DNA of 64,000 bases from Lycorma delicatula (Eukaryota > Arthropoda > Insecta > Hemiptera > Fulgoridae). The stretch spans positions 63,755,529 to 63,819,528 of the forward strand of contig NC_134456.1 of the NCBI RefSeq assembly GCF_047948215.1, read 5' to 3'. Below are positions 26,301 through 39,000 of this stretch, piece by piece; positions within the stretch are counted from its first letter, which is position 1; every line of letters starts with the position of its first letter. Under the pieces are notes generated by a model. That model worked only from the letters and a program-made list of their open reading frames with translations, was not told where the DNA came from and searched no databases. The position numbers and the translations under genes are program-made.

Positions 26301-29300
26301 GGGTTTAGAAGAAAATGTAAAGGCAAATTCTCAAAGTACCATAAAGATCGAATTCATAGACATCTTTCATTAGATACTTGTGAAAGTGATAGCTGTCACA
26401 CCATTACTTCCAGACATCATTCTAATTTCAGTTCCAATGAAAGTAGGACATTTGATCGTCAGAGTAAGCCAGTTAGAGATAATGAACAAAATCAAACCTT
26501 AGGAAAAGTATCACAAAAAGAACATGAAGTAATATCTTCAAATAATTTGGTTCGCTTTAAAGATAATATCCTTATGCGAAAACTTTTAGAATCAGGAACA
26601 ATAAGAACAAGAAGAAATTCTTGTGGTTCTGACCTCAATTGTGAGATTGGATCCGTTTCAACTGTTTCAAGTCCAGAATTTGGTTTATTTGAAGATATTC
26701 ATATAAATGATGTAGAATCTTTGGATTCTAATGAAGGGATTGAAAATACTGATGTTAAGAATGAAAATAGAGATTTACTCAATTGTAGCGATGACAGTGA
26801 AATAGAAGTTATTATTCCTCAAAAAAAGCAACCTGAACTTATTGAATTAAAAAGTGATGCTGAAAACGATCCTGATTGTACAAGTCAAGTAGCCCAAAGT
26901 TCTGCAGAAGGTATTACTGTAGTCGTAAATGTTGATAGAAATGATGATGAGTGTGTAAATATCAGTTCACCTCCTGCTGTTGAAGAAGCTACAGTTACAA
27001 TTCAGAATCATCAGAGTAAGCAAGCAGTGGAAATTGCAGAGCAGCAAGAAAGTGAGAATAAAAGTGAAAATGATTGTCATCAGGATAAACAAGATCTTCC
27101 AGCATTAGATGAAAATCACATTGAAGATGAAGATGTTTTACAATTAAGATTAGCTGCACTTAGATCTGCTGTATTGAAGAAACATATGGATAGATTACAG
27201 AAACGAGGGTTGTTAAAATCTGGAACAATCTCAAAGGAGCAAAGAACTGAAGTAATTGAGCCAACTTTATGTGAAGGAATATCAAGAAAAAATCAAAATG
27301 TTGAACAGAATGATTATGAGTTTTGTGAAAGATTAGATTCTCTGTTAGAAAATGCCACTTGCCCTGACAGTGGAGCATCACCTTATTCTCCTAATAGTAG
27401 CTATGGGTCTCCAGTAATTGAAGATAACAATATTGAGGAGCAGGATATGGAAATAGCTGCTACTGATGATGATGATAATTGTATTGATGAACCAGATTAT
27501 CATATTTCTACTGGCATAGGCAATTATTATGAAAATCACGATAAGGCAGCTCTTGAAGTTCCTGTTTATGATGTAGAGTTTCAGTCAGGAAATGCTTCTT
27601 CTCAGGTTTTAACTATGAGTTATAATACATTAGAAACAACTGAAGAATCAGTAGAACCTGCCACAGATAAGTTTTTTAATGAAGTTCCTCAACCGTTACC
27701 ACCAGGAGTTGAAGTTCCAAATTTACCTACACAGTTTAATCAGCCTTTGCCACCTGGTGTTGAACCTTTAAAATCATCCTCAGATTTTAATCATCCATTC
27801 TTTGTTCCACATAGAAGCATTAGTGATACCCAAGTTTCTGCTAATTTTTATCCACCAGGTGATCAGATGACTTCAAACTCATTATGCCATACATTTCATG
27901 ATTTAAATGGTTCTAGTTGTGATCAGAGTAATTATTACCAGTCATCACATTTACAAAGTGACCACCATAATTTATTGTCACAAAACCAGTTCAGTGCTGT
28001 GGAAAGTAACAGTTATCAACAGTACCCAGATCGCAACTCAGAAAGAGTGTCAGATGATAATAATCATCAAAATCCAATAGATTACCCTAAAGATGTGAAT
28101 GAAACACCTGACAATACGTACAAAAATTCAGAAATTGATCCTATAGTGGAATCAGGAGAAGAGATTATTGATATAAGATATAATCCATTTACTGAAACAA
28201 AGAATGTAAGTAGTCAGGATAATAGTAATGAAAGTTTTAAGTATAATTTTTCAGAAAATTCTTTAACACTTGAAAACAGTAAACTGGTGACTAATAAAGT
28301 AGATAATGAAAATTTGGAATCATATTCTTTTGAAAATCACAGCAAAACTGTTAGTGTTGAGAACCTGAAATCAGTAAAATCATTTTCAATTTCAGAAAAA
28401 TCACAGGATTCATTGCAAGATGACGATGATGAAGATCTTCTTAGGGCTAAATTATTAACTTCTCTTAGTAATAGAATAAGATCATCATTGTCAGATGTCA
28501 TTCCTGCAAAAAAAACTGATGAAGCTCTACCTGTAAAGTCAAAAATGTCTGTTATAAGGAAGAGATTGGTCATTGGGAGAACAAGAAAACAGAACAAGAT
28601 TAGTTCATCCTTAAGTGACTGTGGTTCTGTGCCTTTAAATAGTACAAATAAAGTTACTAAACAAAATCTAAAAGTAATGCTTCCTGCACACGATTTAAAC
28701 AATAAACTTAAAAAATTAGTTGTTAGTAAAAGAAGAGTTATTCCCCCGAGTATACCTGTAGTAAAAAATGCTTCTAAATTCATAATCAGAGTTGGTGAAG
28801 ATTCTGATTCTGGTGATGATCACACTCATTTGGGTGGTTGCAATGATTGTAGTAGTGATGTTAATGAACGGTTAAAAGGAGATTCACTTAAGAGTACAGA
28901 GCCAACCTCAAAATCTGTGAAAGAAAATACGCCAGACCTAGAGAGAAGTGTTGATTTGCTATTAAAGCAAGTTCGCAAACAGTGTGAAGTAAAATTAACT
29001 AAAAAGACTCGCAGTTTTCTCCCTTCAAAAAATTATGGTGAAGCTGTCAAAGTTATAGCACAGTCATCTGCAATAGCTGCCCAAAAGAAGACAAACACTG
29101 AAAGTAAACAGAAAAATTCAACTCCTTTGGTAAGTTTTTCTATTTTATTATTAGAATTTTCATTTTGTAAAATTATGTAAATAATTAATGATAGACATTC
29201 ATATACAAGGGCGGTTTGGAAAGTTCATGGCCTGATTCAGTGATACCGCTAGTAGGTCAAAATGGCAATTTGTAGTTAATGTAATATCTGTTAGATGGCA

Positions 29301-32260
29301 TACTAAACAGTTTCCAACGTGTCTTCTCAGTTATTTAATTGTTGTAGCTAATAGGTAGTAGATGAGTGTTGTTTTGTCCAAAATGGACAATTGAAATTTG
29401 AGCAATAGTAAAATATTTTGTTATGAAAGTTTAAACCCGATAGATGTAAAAAAAGGAGTTAGATTTAACATTAAATGAATATTCTCCATCGTTTTCAGTG
29501 GTAAAAAAGCAGGCAGCTGAATTTAAATGCTGTCAAACATCCATCTTTGTTGATGAGCGTTTAGGACGCCCTGCAACCATCACAACTGATAAAAACATCG
29601 CAAAAATCCACAATGCGGTATTAAGATGCGAATGCGGTATCAGCGATTGAACTTACACGAGCTTGCAGGGATTGCAAAAATATCAGTAAACCATACTCAC
29701 AACATCTTACGAGCATTTGGGTATGAGAAGCTATCAGCGCGATGGGTGTCACGTTAGTTAACGATTGACCAGAAACGCACTTCAATGAACATTTCTCAGC
29801 AGTGTTTGGATATGTTCAACCATAATTCAACTGAATTTTTGCAACATTTCATCAGCTGATGAAATGTGGATTCATTATTACAACCCTGAGATGAAGCAAC
29901 AGTCCAAACAATGGGTCAAAACCAGTGAAAGTGCTCCAGAGAAGGCAGAAAGTGTTCAATCAGTGGGAAAAGTCATGGTTTTTTTGGGATGGTCGTAGTA
30001 TTGTGCTCGTACACTATCTGGAAAAAAAGGAAAAACAATCACCAGAGAATATTACGCAGTATTGGAGCAATTGAAGGAGGCCATTAAGACCAAACATCCG
30101 CATTTGGGCAAGAAAAAAGTGCTTTTTCACCATGACAATGCACCCATGCATTTATCTTCTGTTGTAACTGCTAAAATTCATGAACTGCACTTCAAATTGC
30201 TTCCACATGCACCATATTCGCCAGATTTAGCGTTGTATGATTATTTCCTGTTCTCAAATTTGAAGAAATTGCTTGTGGGTGAAGATTTGCCTCAATTGAC
30301 GAAGTCATAGCTAAGACATGCCTATTTTGCAGAGCTTGAGAAGTCGTATTTTACTGAAGAAATAAATAAGCTGGGAAAGTAATGGACTAAGTGTATTACT
30401 TTAAAAGGTAATTATGTTGAAAAATATAAAAAAATTGATAAGATATTTTTGTTTTCTTTCTCAGGCCACAAACTTTCCAAACTGCCCTTGTATAGTTGGG
30501 CCAGTTGCTAATAAAACGTGATTGGTTGTAGTAAATTAGATGATGCATGCACAGAAGCTAGTACCCAACAGATTCCTGTTGGGTGTTTTTTTCTTATCTT
30601 CAGTCCTGCAACAACAGTTTACTACTCTGCATTTGTAAAGTACATTCTGTAATTTCTTTCCTGTTACCTGTTACCTGTTACCTGTTCTTTTCTGTTACTA
30701 ACTCGAGTTATTCTTCTTTAGCCAACATCTCTCTGATTAAATTATATTTATAGCTCCCCCCACCCCTACATGAGAGTTTCTCTCATGTTTTGTTATTCTT
30801 TAGTGACCGTCCTCCCAGGTCTCTTTCGAGTTCACCCTTGTCAAATACACTCCTTCCTTCCATTCCTCCTGATTTTCCAGTGTACATGTGAAAGTAGCTT
30901 GATCATCTGTCACTACCTTCTTTTCCACCAGTAAATTTCCATCCTTATCCCTACAGAAAGCAACTCTGCTAGAACCTCAGCTTCTCCTTAATTCTGTTAT
31001 AAGAATCTCTTTTCACCTACACTCCTCCATACCTCCTTTCTTCCTCTTTCTCCATTCCTTTTTAGCAATCTTTTCTGTCTCCATCATTTATCTTATCCTC
31101 TTCTATATAATTTTCTTTCTTACTTCATTTTTTCTCTAATTTGCTTTGTGCAATCTTAATAAAACTACTACTGCCTCATTTTTGTTCCTTTACAACTCCT
31201 TTAAGACCCTGACACTTCTGCTTTCACAAAGTCCTAACATTTTACAAAGCAAATTACCAGTCCATTTTCAGTTCCAGCTTACCTGCTTGATTCTAAGCAT
31301 GTGTATTAATTAGGATTTATAATAGGTAATACATTTTTAAGAAGTATAGGAGTATTAATCGAAAGGGCCAGTGACCCTAACCGAGAAACAGAGATTTAAG
31401 ATGCCAGATTCTCACTTACCCATCCTTTATGGGAATAGGATTTGCTGGTCTTGTAAGCAGATAAATGCCAGTTAGAGCATTTCTTAGCATTAATGGGAAT
31501 ATATTCATGATATCAATGCCCCCACCAAGATTGAGAAATGACATTACCTTCCTCCTTTCTCCATACAGGCCTAGGATCAGCTTTGGCATCCCCCCCCCAC
31601 TATAGGGGAAGACACCCGCCTTGATATGCTTCCAGTCACCCCCCACCACCTGCTCCTAACCCTGATGGGCTTTAACAGGAGTGATCAGCTTTGGCAGACT
31701 TGATCTCTTTGGTAGAAAGAGTAGCGTGTCTAAGCTACTTGTCATAACTAGTAAGACTTTGTGATATTTGAATTTGCTACAACCTAGCTTCTCTTTCATG
31801 ATAGCAGAGGACATGATATTAAATAAACAATCCTTTAATGATGCTTTAACAGCAACTTAATTTGAAGCTATATGCAAGTCAGAAACTGGCATGTGATAAC
31901 ACACATGAGATATAGGAATTCCAGGCTACAAACAAATTGTTAGAAGCTTGTACAAATCAACTTTCTAGATCACATTATCTATTCTCATTATGCAAGGTTT
32001 ATGTACATGTGACTATTGTACATATTAAATTTGCTGATATAGATGAGATATTTTTGGTTGATAGTGGCGATTCAATTTTTTTTTTTTTTCATAAACTTAC
32101 TTTAATAAAATACTACTTAAGTGGGCTTGTATTTTTAGTTCTTAATTTATATTTAATAGATCAACTGTAAGTACAGAACAATTGAAATAGGATGACATAC
32201 CTTATTTCATTACATAGCAGAAGCGCCTTCATGAATTTGATTCACATCATCAGCTGCATG

Positions 32261-32301
<41 letters not shown>

Positions 32302-33045
32302 GTTTACCTTTTTTATAATCTCTAAAATGTTCCATAAAATCGTATGTAATGATTGTGACCATATTTATGTTGGTAAGACCTTTAAAACCAAATTCATGGA
32401 ACATTTTAGAAATTATAAAAAAGGTAAACTGGGTTTTTCAAATGTATGAGATCATTTGATTAAAAATAAACACACAATATCAGATATTCAAATTTAAAAA
32501 TATTAGAAATTAAAATTGTGATATGGATAGGAATAATAAAGGTTTTGACATTTTAGAAGAGAATTTTATATACATAAGCATAAGAATATTATCAACCTTC
32601 AGACAGAATATGAGGACAACTGCATTATAAAGGCTGGAGTAGATAGTACCACTATCTGTTTAGATAATAGAATAATTGATTTTTTAATATGGTTAGTAAA
32701 GTAAAATCAGTGAAATGGCTAGCACACGATTTTGCTTTACCTAAGTTTTTTTTTTTTAATTTTTAATTATTAATTTTTATCTTTGTTTTAATTACATTTT
32801 TACATTTTAATTTTGACCTTGTTAATTTTAATTAATTGATCTTTGTAATTTTAAATAATTTTTATATCTTGTTGGGATTATAATTTTAAATTTATAATTA
32901 AAAAAAAAATTGTATGGTTTTAACGTTTGATAAGTTAAATTTAATTTAAAATTTTAATTAGTTTTTAAAAATATTTTTAACATAAAATTATAAGTGATTG
33001 GGAGGTATTGTGTTATGAATTGCAAGTTTTTAATGTTTTTGTAAT

Positions 33046-33085
<40 letters not shown>

Positions 33086-36000
33086 GTATGCGGCTGATGA
33101 TCAGAATCAAATTCACAAAAGTGCTTCTGTTATGTAATGAAATAAGGTAAGTCATTCTATTTCAATTGTTCTGTACTTAGGGTTGATCTATTAATTTACT
33201 TTTCATTGTTACATTTAAAATAATAACAGCATAACATAATGATAACAACTTTATAACATAATTTATGATAAATGTATAGATCGATGTTGTTAACAATAAT
33301 AAACGCAGTGAAAACTACCTTCAGGTAATGAACTGCACATTCTTTCTTTGTCAGTTATATATTTGTTGCATTATTAAAATGCAGTATTTTTTATTTGTTC
33401 AATCGCAACATCTCCATTACAGTAAAAAACTGTAAGTTATTTGTTAATGTGACATACTTCTTTTTTTAATTATTTTTTTTTAATAAATGATTTTTTCATG
33501 ATTTACTTAAAGATGTATTTTACAGGCTGTGAGACACCTTCCAAAATCACAGCAAGAGGAGTACCATAGATTAAAACAGCAGATTTTGGAAAAGGAACGA
33601 TTAAGACAACAAGAGTTATTAAAAAAGAAACAGCAACTACTACAACTGCAACAGAAACAGCAGCAGTTGTTGCAAGTGCACCAGCAATATGAGTCTTCAA
33701 AAATTACTAGTGAAGTAAAAAAAAAACTCCAGCTTAGACGAAACTCTCTTGAAACTACACCTAATGACAGTGTTCCTTTAAAAAGTCCTCATGACACAAA
33801 TTTTGAAAAGTTATGTAGTAAATGTCAGTTAAAAGTTGTTACAGATTTGCCGCAGAAAAAAGAGTCAAATGAACTTCTAAGCAGTGTGGAAAGAAAACTT
33901 ATCAGTGAAAGGTATGTTTTTTAAGAAATAATTAAATGAACCACTAAGCATTACTAGCAAATTATCTGAATAAAACAATAAGGTGGTTTTAGCTTTAAGA
34001 CTAGTAAACGCCAGGCAGAACTTAACTTTCTACTTGTCTACTAAGTAGAAAATAGCTCATATAATTTTGTTACTGGTTAATACAATTATTCCCTTCTCTT
34101 TTATATTAATAAAATCTTTCTGATCATTCCTTTTCTACCATTAATGAGTTTATATGGACAATCTTTATTACACAAGTCAAACATAAGTTTTGGAAAAAAA
34201 TCTGTTGTTGTTATTACATTATTACGCATTTAAAGTCTTATATTATTCCATTTATTTTATCACAGGCAAATGTATTTCATTTACTATGTTGTTGGACAAA
34301 TAAGAAAGAGGTGGCAAATGGTACCTCCCCCCCCCCCTCCCGGATTGGCCTAGTGGTGAACTCGTCATCACAAATTAGCTGATTTTGAAGTCGAGAGGTT
34401 CAAATCCTAGTAAAGGCAGTTAGTTACTTTTATACAAATTTGAATGCTAGATCATGGATACCGCTGTTCTTTGATGGTTGGGTTTCAATTAACCACACAT
34501 CTCAGGAATGTTTGACCTGAGGCTGTTCAAGACTACTACACTTCATTTCATACATATCATCCTCTGAAACAACCATACGCTGGTTCTGGACGCTAAACAG
34601 GAAAAGAAAGAAAAAGGTGGCAAATAGTAAAGAATTTTTTTTTAGCTAAAATTACCGAGCAACTGAAGAAAAATGGAACTTGTTGGATGAATGTGAGAAA
34701 TTAGATAAATAAAATACTAAAAGCAACTTCTTTAAAGGAAAAGAAGTTTTGAAGAAAAGGTATTATGTATACATAAAACCATTCTTTTTGAGCTTAGTAA
34801 ATATGTTTTTAATTATTGTTATAAGTATTGAAACAATTTTTAGTAAAATCAAGTACACATAACATTTATTAATTTTTAATTTGATAGATTTCAAATTGCT
34901 ATCTACATTCTTAAACCGTTGAAAACATCTCACTTTAGTTATTTTTCAAGTTCAGTGAGATAAATGCAAAAGGATTTTAATTAAAATTCTTGTCTTTAAT
35001 TTTTCAAATTGTATAGGTTCTGTGTAAATAATTATGATTAGAAGTGCTAATAACAACATGAAAAATTGAATTACTGTTATATCATAACAATAATATCATG
35101 TTCTGTACTTCATTTCATCATAATTATGTAAATTAATCAGTATGTGATTTCATGGAATTATACCAATTCTTTTACAGTTCAGCAGTTTATTAAAGTATTT
35201 TTAACTATTTATATTGAAAAAATTGAAATTATATTTAATCAAAATAACAATATTCAGAGATTGGTAATATGTAAGAAATACTTGTTATTTAAAATTTAAA
35301 CACATACAAAGGAAATAAAGTTTCAGCTCTAAATAGGAATTACGTATCTGCCAAATTTTTAACCACAAATCTCAGAAATGGTCTAACTGAGGCTGTTCAA
35401 GACTACACTTCATTTACATTCATACATCATCCTTTGAAGTAATATCTTATGCTGGTTCTGGAGGCTAAACAGAAAAAGAAATCAATAGTAAAGAATTTTT
35501 TTTAGCTGAAACTGCCGAGCAACTGAACAGAAATTGAACTTGTTGGATGAATGTGAGAAGTTAGATAAATAAAATACTAAAAGCAACTTATTTAAAGGAA
35601 AAGAAGTTTTGAAGAATTGAATTGTCTGAAAAATGAGACCTCCGTGATTGATGAGAATTATTAGGAGAGGAAAAAGGAGCGTTTAACATGACCTAGAACA
35701 GCTTTTATTTCTCAATGCTAGCATAAATCTATTAATTCTTTTAAGAAAAGTTGATAAAAAAAAATTACGCAACCCAGATAGCCTCCGTATGATTACCAAG
35801 AATTAATTCTTTACGCCTTGTTTTTTCAAATAATATTTCTAAAACTGTAAAATTTAATTTGATACTCACCTAATTAAAGACAAAAAAGTGTTAATTTTTA
35901 AAGTGTCTGTCCTGTCTGTATTTCAATTCAGAAGCACAGTGTATGTTTTATATATTGTGGTATGATTTTTGATGCCAATTAAATTCTGCTGTTTCTTCTA

Positions 36001-39000
36001 AAATTTTAGACACAGTTTTTAATTTAAATTTTAAATTCAAATTCATAGGAGTTATTTATTTGAGAAACCTTTTTTTGTCTTTAATTTTTTACAAAGTTTA
36101 ACACAGAAAAAATCTTGATAACATTTTGCTACCATTACAACTTCAAATAATTTCAACAATATTTTGAGATTTAATATGAAAGAAATTTCTTATTTCAACT
36201 TGATGAAATAAGTTCCCGTATCAGCAGAAAATTGGGCATTATCCTCCACCTTTTTTTAAGTGTGTATATCAGGTTGTATGAATCTGATATACACATTCTT
36301 AATTATCCACTCTTAATATAAAATATAATTTTTTTGATAATAAATTGCACTCGTTAAATGTTTGTAGAAATAATATATAAACCCAAAATGCAGAAGCATA
36401 ATGCAGAGAGATGTTGCCCCTGCTACCTTAATATTTTTAAGAATCAAGTAAATTTTCTTACATTTTGTTGAAAAAGATAATAGATTAGTAGCTAGATGTT
36501 TTCTGTTTAATATAAGCTATTAACCATCCTGTTTGTTATGATTATTATAAATATATTAAATAAAGGAAAAAATTAGGTTTTCTTCATTGTACAAACAATG
36601 TAAACCGATTTATATTATGTTTTATATTCTTATTGATTTGTTTTTTTTTCAGGTACACTATTGTAGATAATACTGTTGAAATTGATTTATTATTACAAAA
36701 ACTAGAATTGCAAACAGAAAATCATACTTCTGCTAATAATGAAGTTTTAAGACTGCGAGAACAGTTGTTAACTGCTGAATCACATTTAGAAAACTCTTCA
36801 AAAAAATTGAAAGAAATGAAAAATAATATCAGAGTGGTCTACAAAAAGTTATTAGATAGTAAATTAAGGTCTTCACATTATGCAAAAACTTGTAAAGAAG
36901 TTGGCATGCAAGTTATTGGAACCAGTTATGAGTAAGTTTTTTGTACTACTAATTTTTGCACTGGAATATAATTTATAAAATTACAGCTTGTCAAAAATGG
37001 TAAGCCTTGAACAGGATTCAAACTCAGAACCTTATTAAAGAGAGATTATCATGGAAGTTAGAATAGATGATATTTTTAAATGTCCTGATTAAAATTATAT
37101 GTTAATTTGAATGGCCACAGAATTTTGCCATAAATCAGTTGATTATGAAGCAATTTGTTTGTATAGTATTAAGAAAAGTAGTAATAAAAGCTGAATAGAT
37201 TTTCAGTATTAAACATTGCAGATCTTTTCCATTATCTGTCTACCAGTACATTATCAAGGAAATGTTTCAATGTAATTGTCTTAAAATCAATCTGTGCAAC
37301 TCTGATAACAATCTTGAATTACCAGGGTAGTTAGAAGATATCTGGTTAATTGCCTGATAATCTAGTGTCTGTGTGTCCATGACTTTTATTCGTTTAGTTG
37401 AAAAACTAATAAAAAAATTTATGGCACCCTCTTCGGGTGCCATAAATTTTTCTCAAAAGCATAGTATTTCATATAACCCAAGGAATGAAGTCAGAGCCAT
37501 GATTGTTTTAACAGTTACACAATCGAGAGAGATTATATTCTAAACATGAACGTCGAGAAATAAAAATATTTATGGCAAGACATGTACAGCGGCATGCAAA
37601 TTAATCTGAAAACAGATGTTAAATTAAAAGTAACTTTATTTAGAAAAAAAATCTCTTGTACAATTTGTGAATATCTAGTAGTATTAATTAAAATAATGAC
37701 CTCCTTTATTCTTAATTACTTCACGTACCCAGTTTGACATCGATTCAACAAATGTGCAACACATTCTTCATCATGAATCCATACCAATATTATTGCTTTA
37801 ATGGGGTCAATTTTTGTGAAACAATTAATTTTTGTCTTTTTTTTACTAATGTCCAAAGATTCTCAATTTGTATTAAGTCTGGGGAGTTGCCTGGCCATGG
37901 GAGAACTTTAATGTTTCATTCTTCAAAACATTTTTCCACATTTTTTTAGCAGTATGGCATAGTGCCAAATCTTGTTAAAACTATATTGGCGTGTAGGAAT
38001 TTGTTTTGAAGTTGTCACAATCATTTCCTTCAGAACCTTGATATATCCGACATTTTTCAACATACCATTTACACAAAAAATTAAAAAGAATCAAAGGGTA
38101 TATAAAAAATACATTTTAACAAAATAATTAACATAAAGACAAACTATTTAAATAGTGCCTGCCTCGGTGGTGCATCTGATAGCATCTCTGCCTTTCATCT
38201 GGAGATCCTGGGTTCGAATCCTGGTCAGGCACAGCATTTTCACCTGCTACAAAAATTGTCATTCATCTCATTCTCAAGCTAATACCTAACGGTGGTCCCG
38301 GAGGTTAAAAAAACTATCATTAGTAGTCTCTTCTTGACCTATGAAATAAAAAAACTAATAATGATAAACCTAAAACACAATCACAAACACCAAATACTAA
38401 GAAAATAATCAAATAGTAATCATAAAAAACCTATGTAACTTTTCTTTTTTTTGTAATGAACGTCCTTCAAATGTAAAACAACCCCAAAACATTTTTTCTT
38501 GGATGTTTAACTGATTGTTGGATATGAAGCCAGTGTTGTATTTTCATTTGATGCTTTTCTAATGTTTGGAACCCTTTGTCCCTGAACACAAAAATGTGAC
38601 TCATCAGAAAACATAAAAATTTTTTCAGCCTTCTTTGGTCCAGTTAGCATGTGCTTTGGTCCACAAGAGCCTTTTTTTTTGCACATTGGTGGTGTTAAAA
38701 GCTGCTTTTTAGCTAGCTGATGAGCTTTCCATTCAGCTACCAGAAGTTGGGTCTTATAGTTGTCACATTCTAATGGCTGCTAATTTTCTATTTAAAGCAA
38801 ATAATTTTGCATCAAGTTTATTTTTTCTCACTAATAACTAATCCTGTGTTGTACTTTCTTTTACGGCCACATTTGCCATTTAATTCTTTTAAAATAGCAT
38901 TCACTCAGAAACTCTTTTTTGTGTCTACTTGTATGCTCAGAAAGAGAAACTATTTTCAAACATTCTCTTGGAGTTAAGTCCGTTATTATTTATTCAAGAC

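Larger units (their letters stand above)
32155..33192 (+). mobile_element. Penelope-like element remnant in an inverted-repeat frame
   Basis: The plus strand from about 32325 encodes a GIY-YIG-type nuclease tail: KIVCNDCDHIYVGKTFKTKF, MEHFRNYKKGKL, then after a stop DHLIKNKHTI and IHKHKNIINLQTEYEDN. The pattern VxCxxCDxxYVGxT...R...H is the C-terminal endonuclease of Penelope-like retroelements; the reverse transcriptase is absent. The whole is bracketed by inverted arms of about 130 bp (32155-32290 and 33048-33192), each running into a TA repeat. Penelope-like elements often have terminal repeats in odd arrangements, which fits. Inside, 36 bp of the nuclease coding region occur again inverted (32300-32335 versus 32396-32431). 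Confidence 0.75.
29130..33525 (+). other. Intron 2 (4.4 kb)
   Basis: Phase-0 intron with GTAAGT donor and TTTTACAG acceptor. It contains the mariner at 29206-30490, starting only 76 bp after the donor, retrotransposon scraps at 30700-31720 and the Penelope-like structure at 32155-33192. The stretch 31721-32154 shows nothing further. Confidence 0.8.
33912..36652 (+). other. Intron 3 (2.7 kb)
   Basis: Phase-2 intron with donor GTATGT and polypyrimidine acceptor TTTTTTTTTCAG. It contains the SINE at 34324-34615 and a duplicated block (34489-34760 and 35358-35616). 35617-36652 holds nothing I recognise. Confidence 0.8.

Noticed and set aside
26185..26373. Separate small ORF before exon 2
   Set aside because: It is an alternative frame within exon 2; the phase-correct frame runs through from the acceptor at 26158.
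28337..28783. 148-codon minus-strand ORF
   Set aside because: It lies wholly antisense inside exon 2 of the ZFC3H1-like gene and shows no domain; it is a shadow.
36300..36650. Additional coding exon before exon 4
   Set aside because: No open frame with flanking splice sites; exon 3 and exon 4 already join in phase.
38155..38232. tRNA-Glu gene
   Set aside because: The fold is good but the anticodon stem is imperfect and the sequence continues into a SINE body with A-tail shared with 9752-9913.
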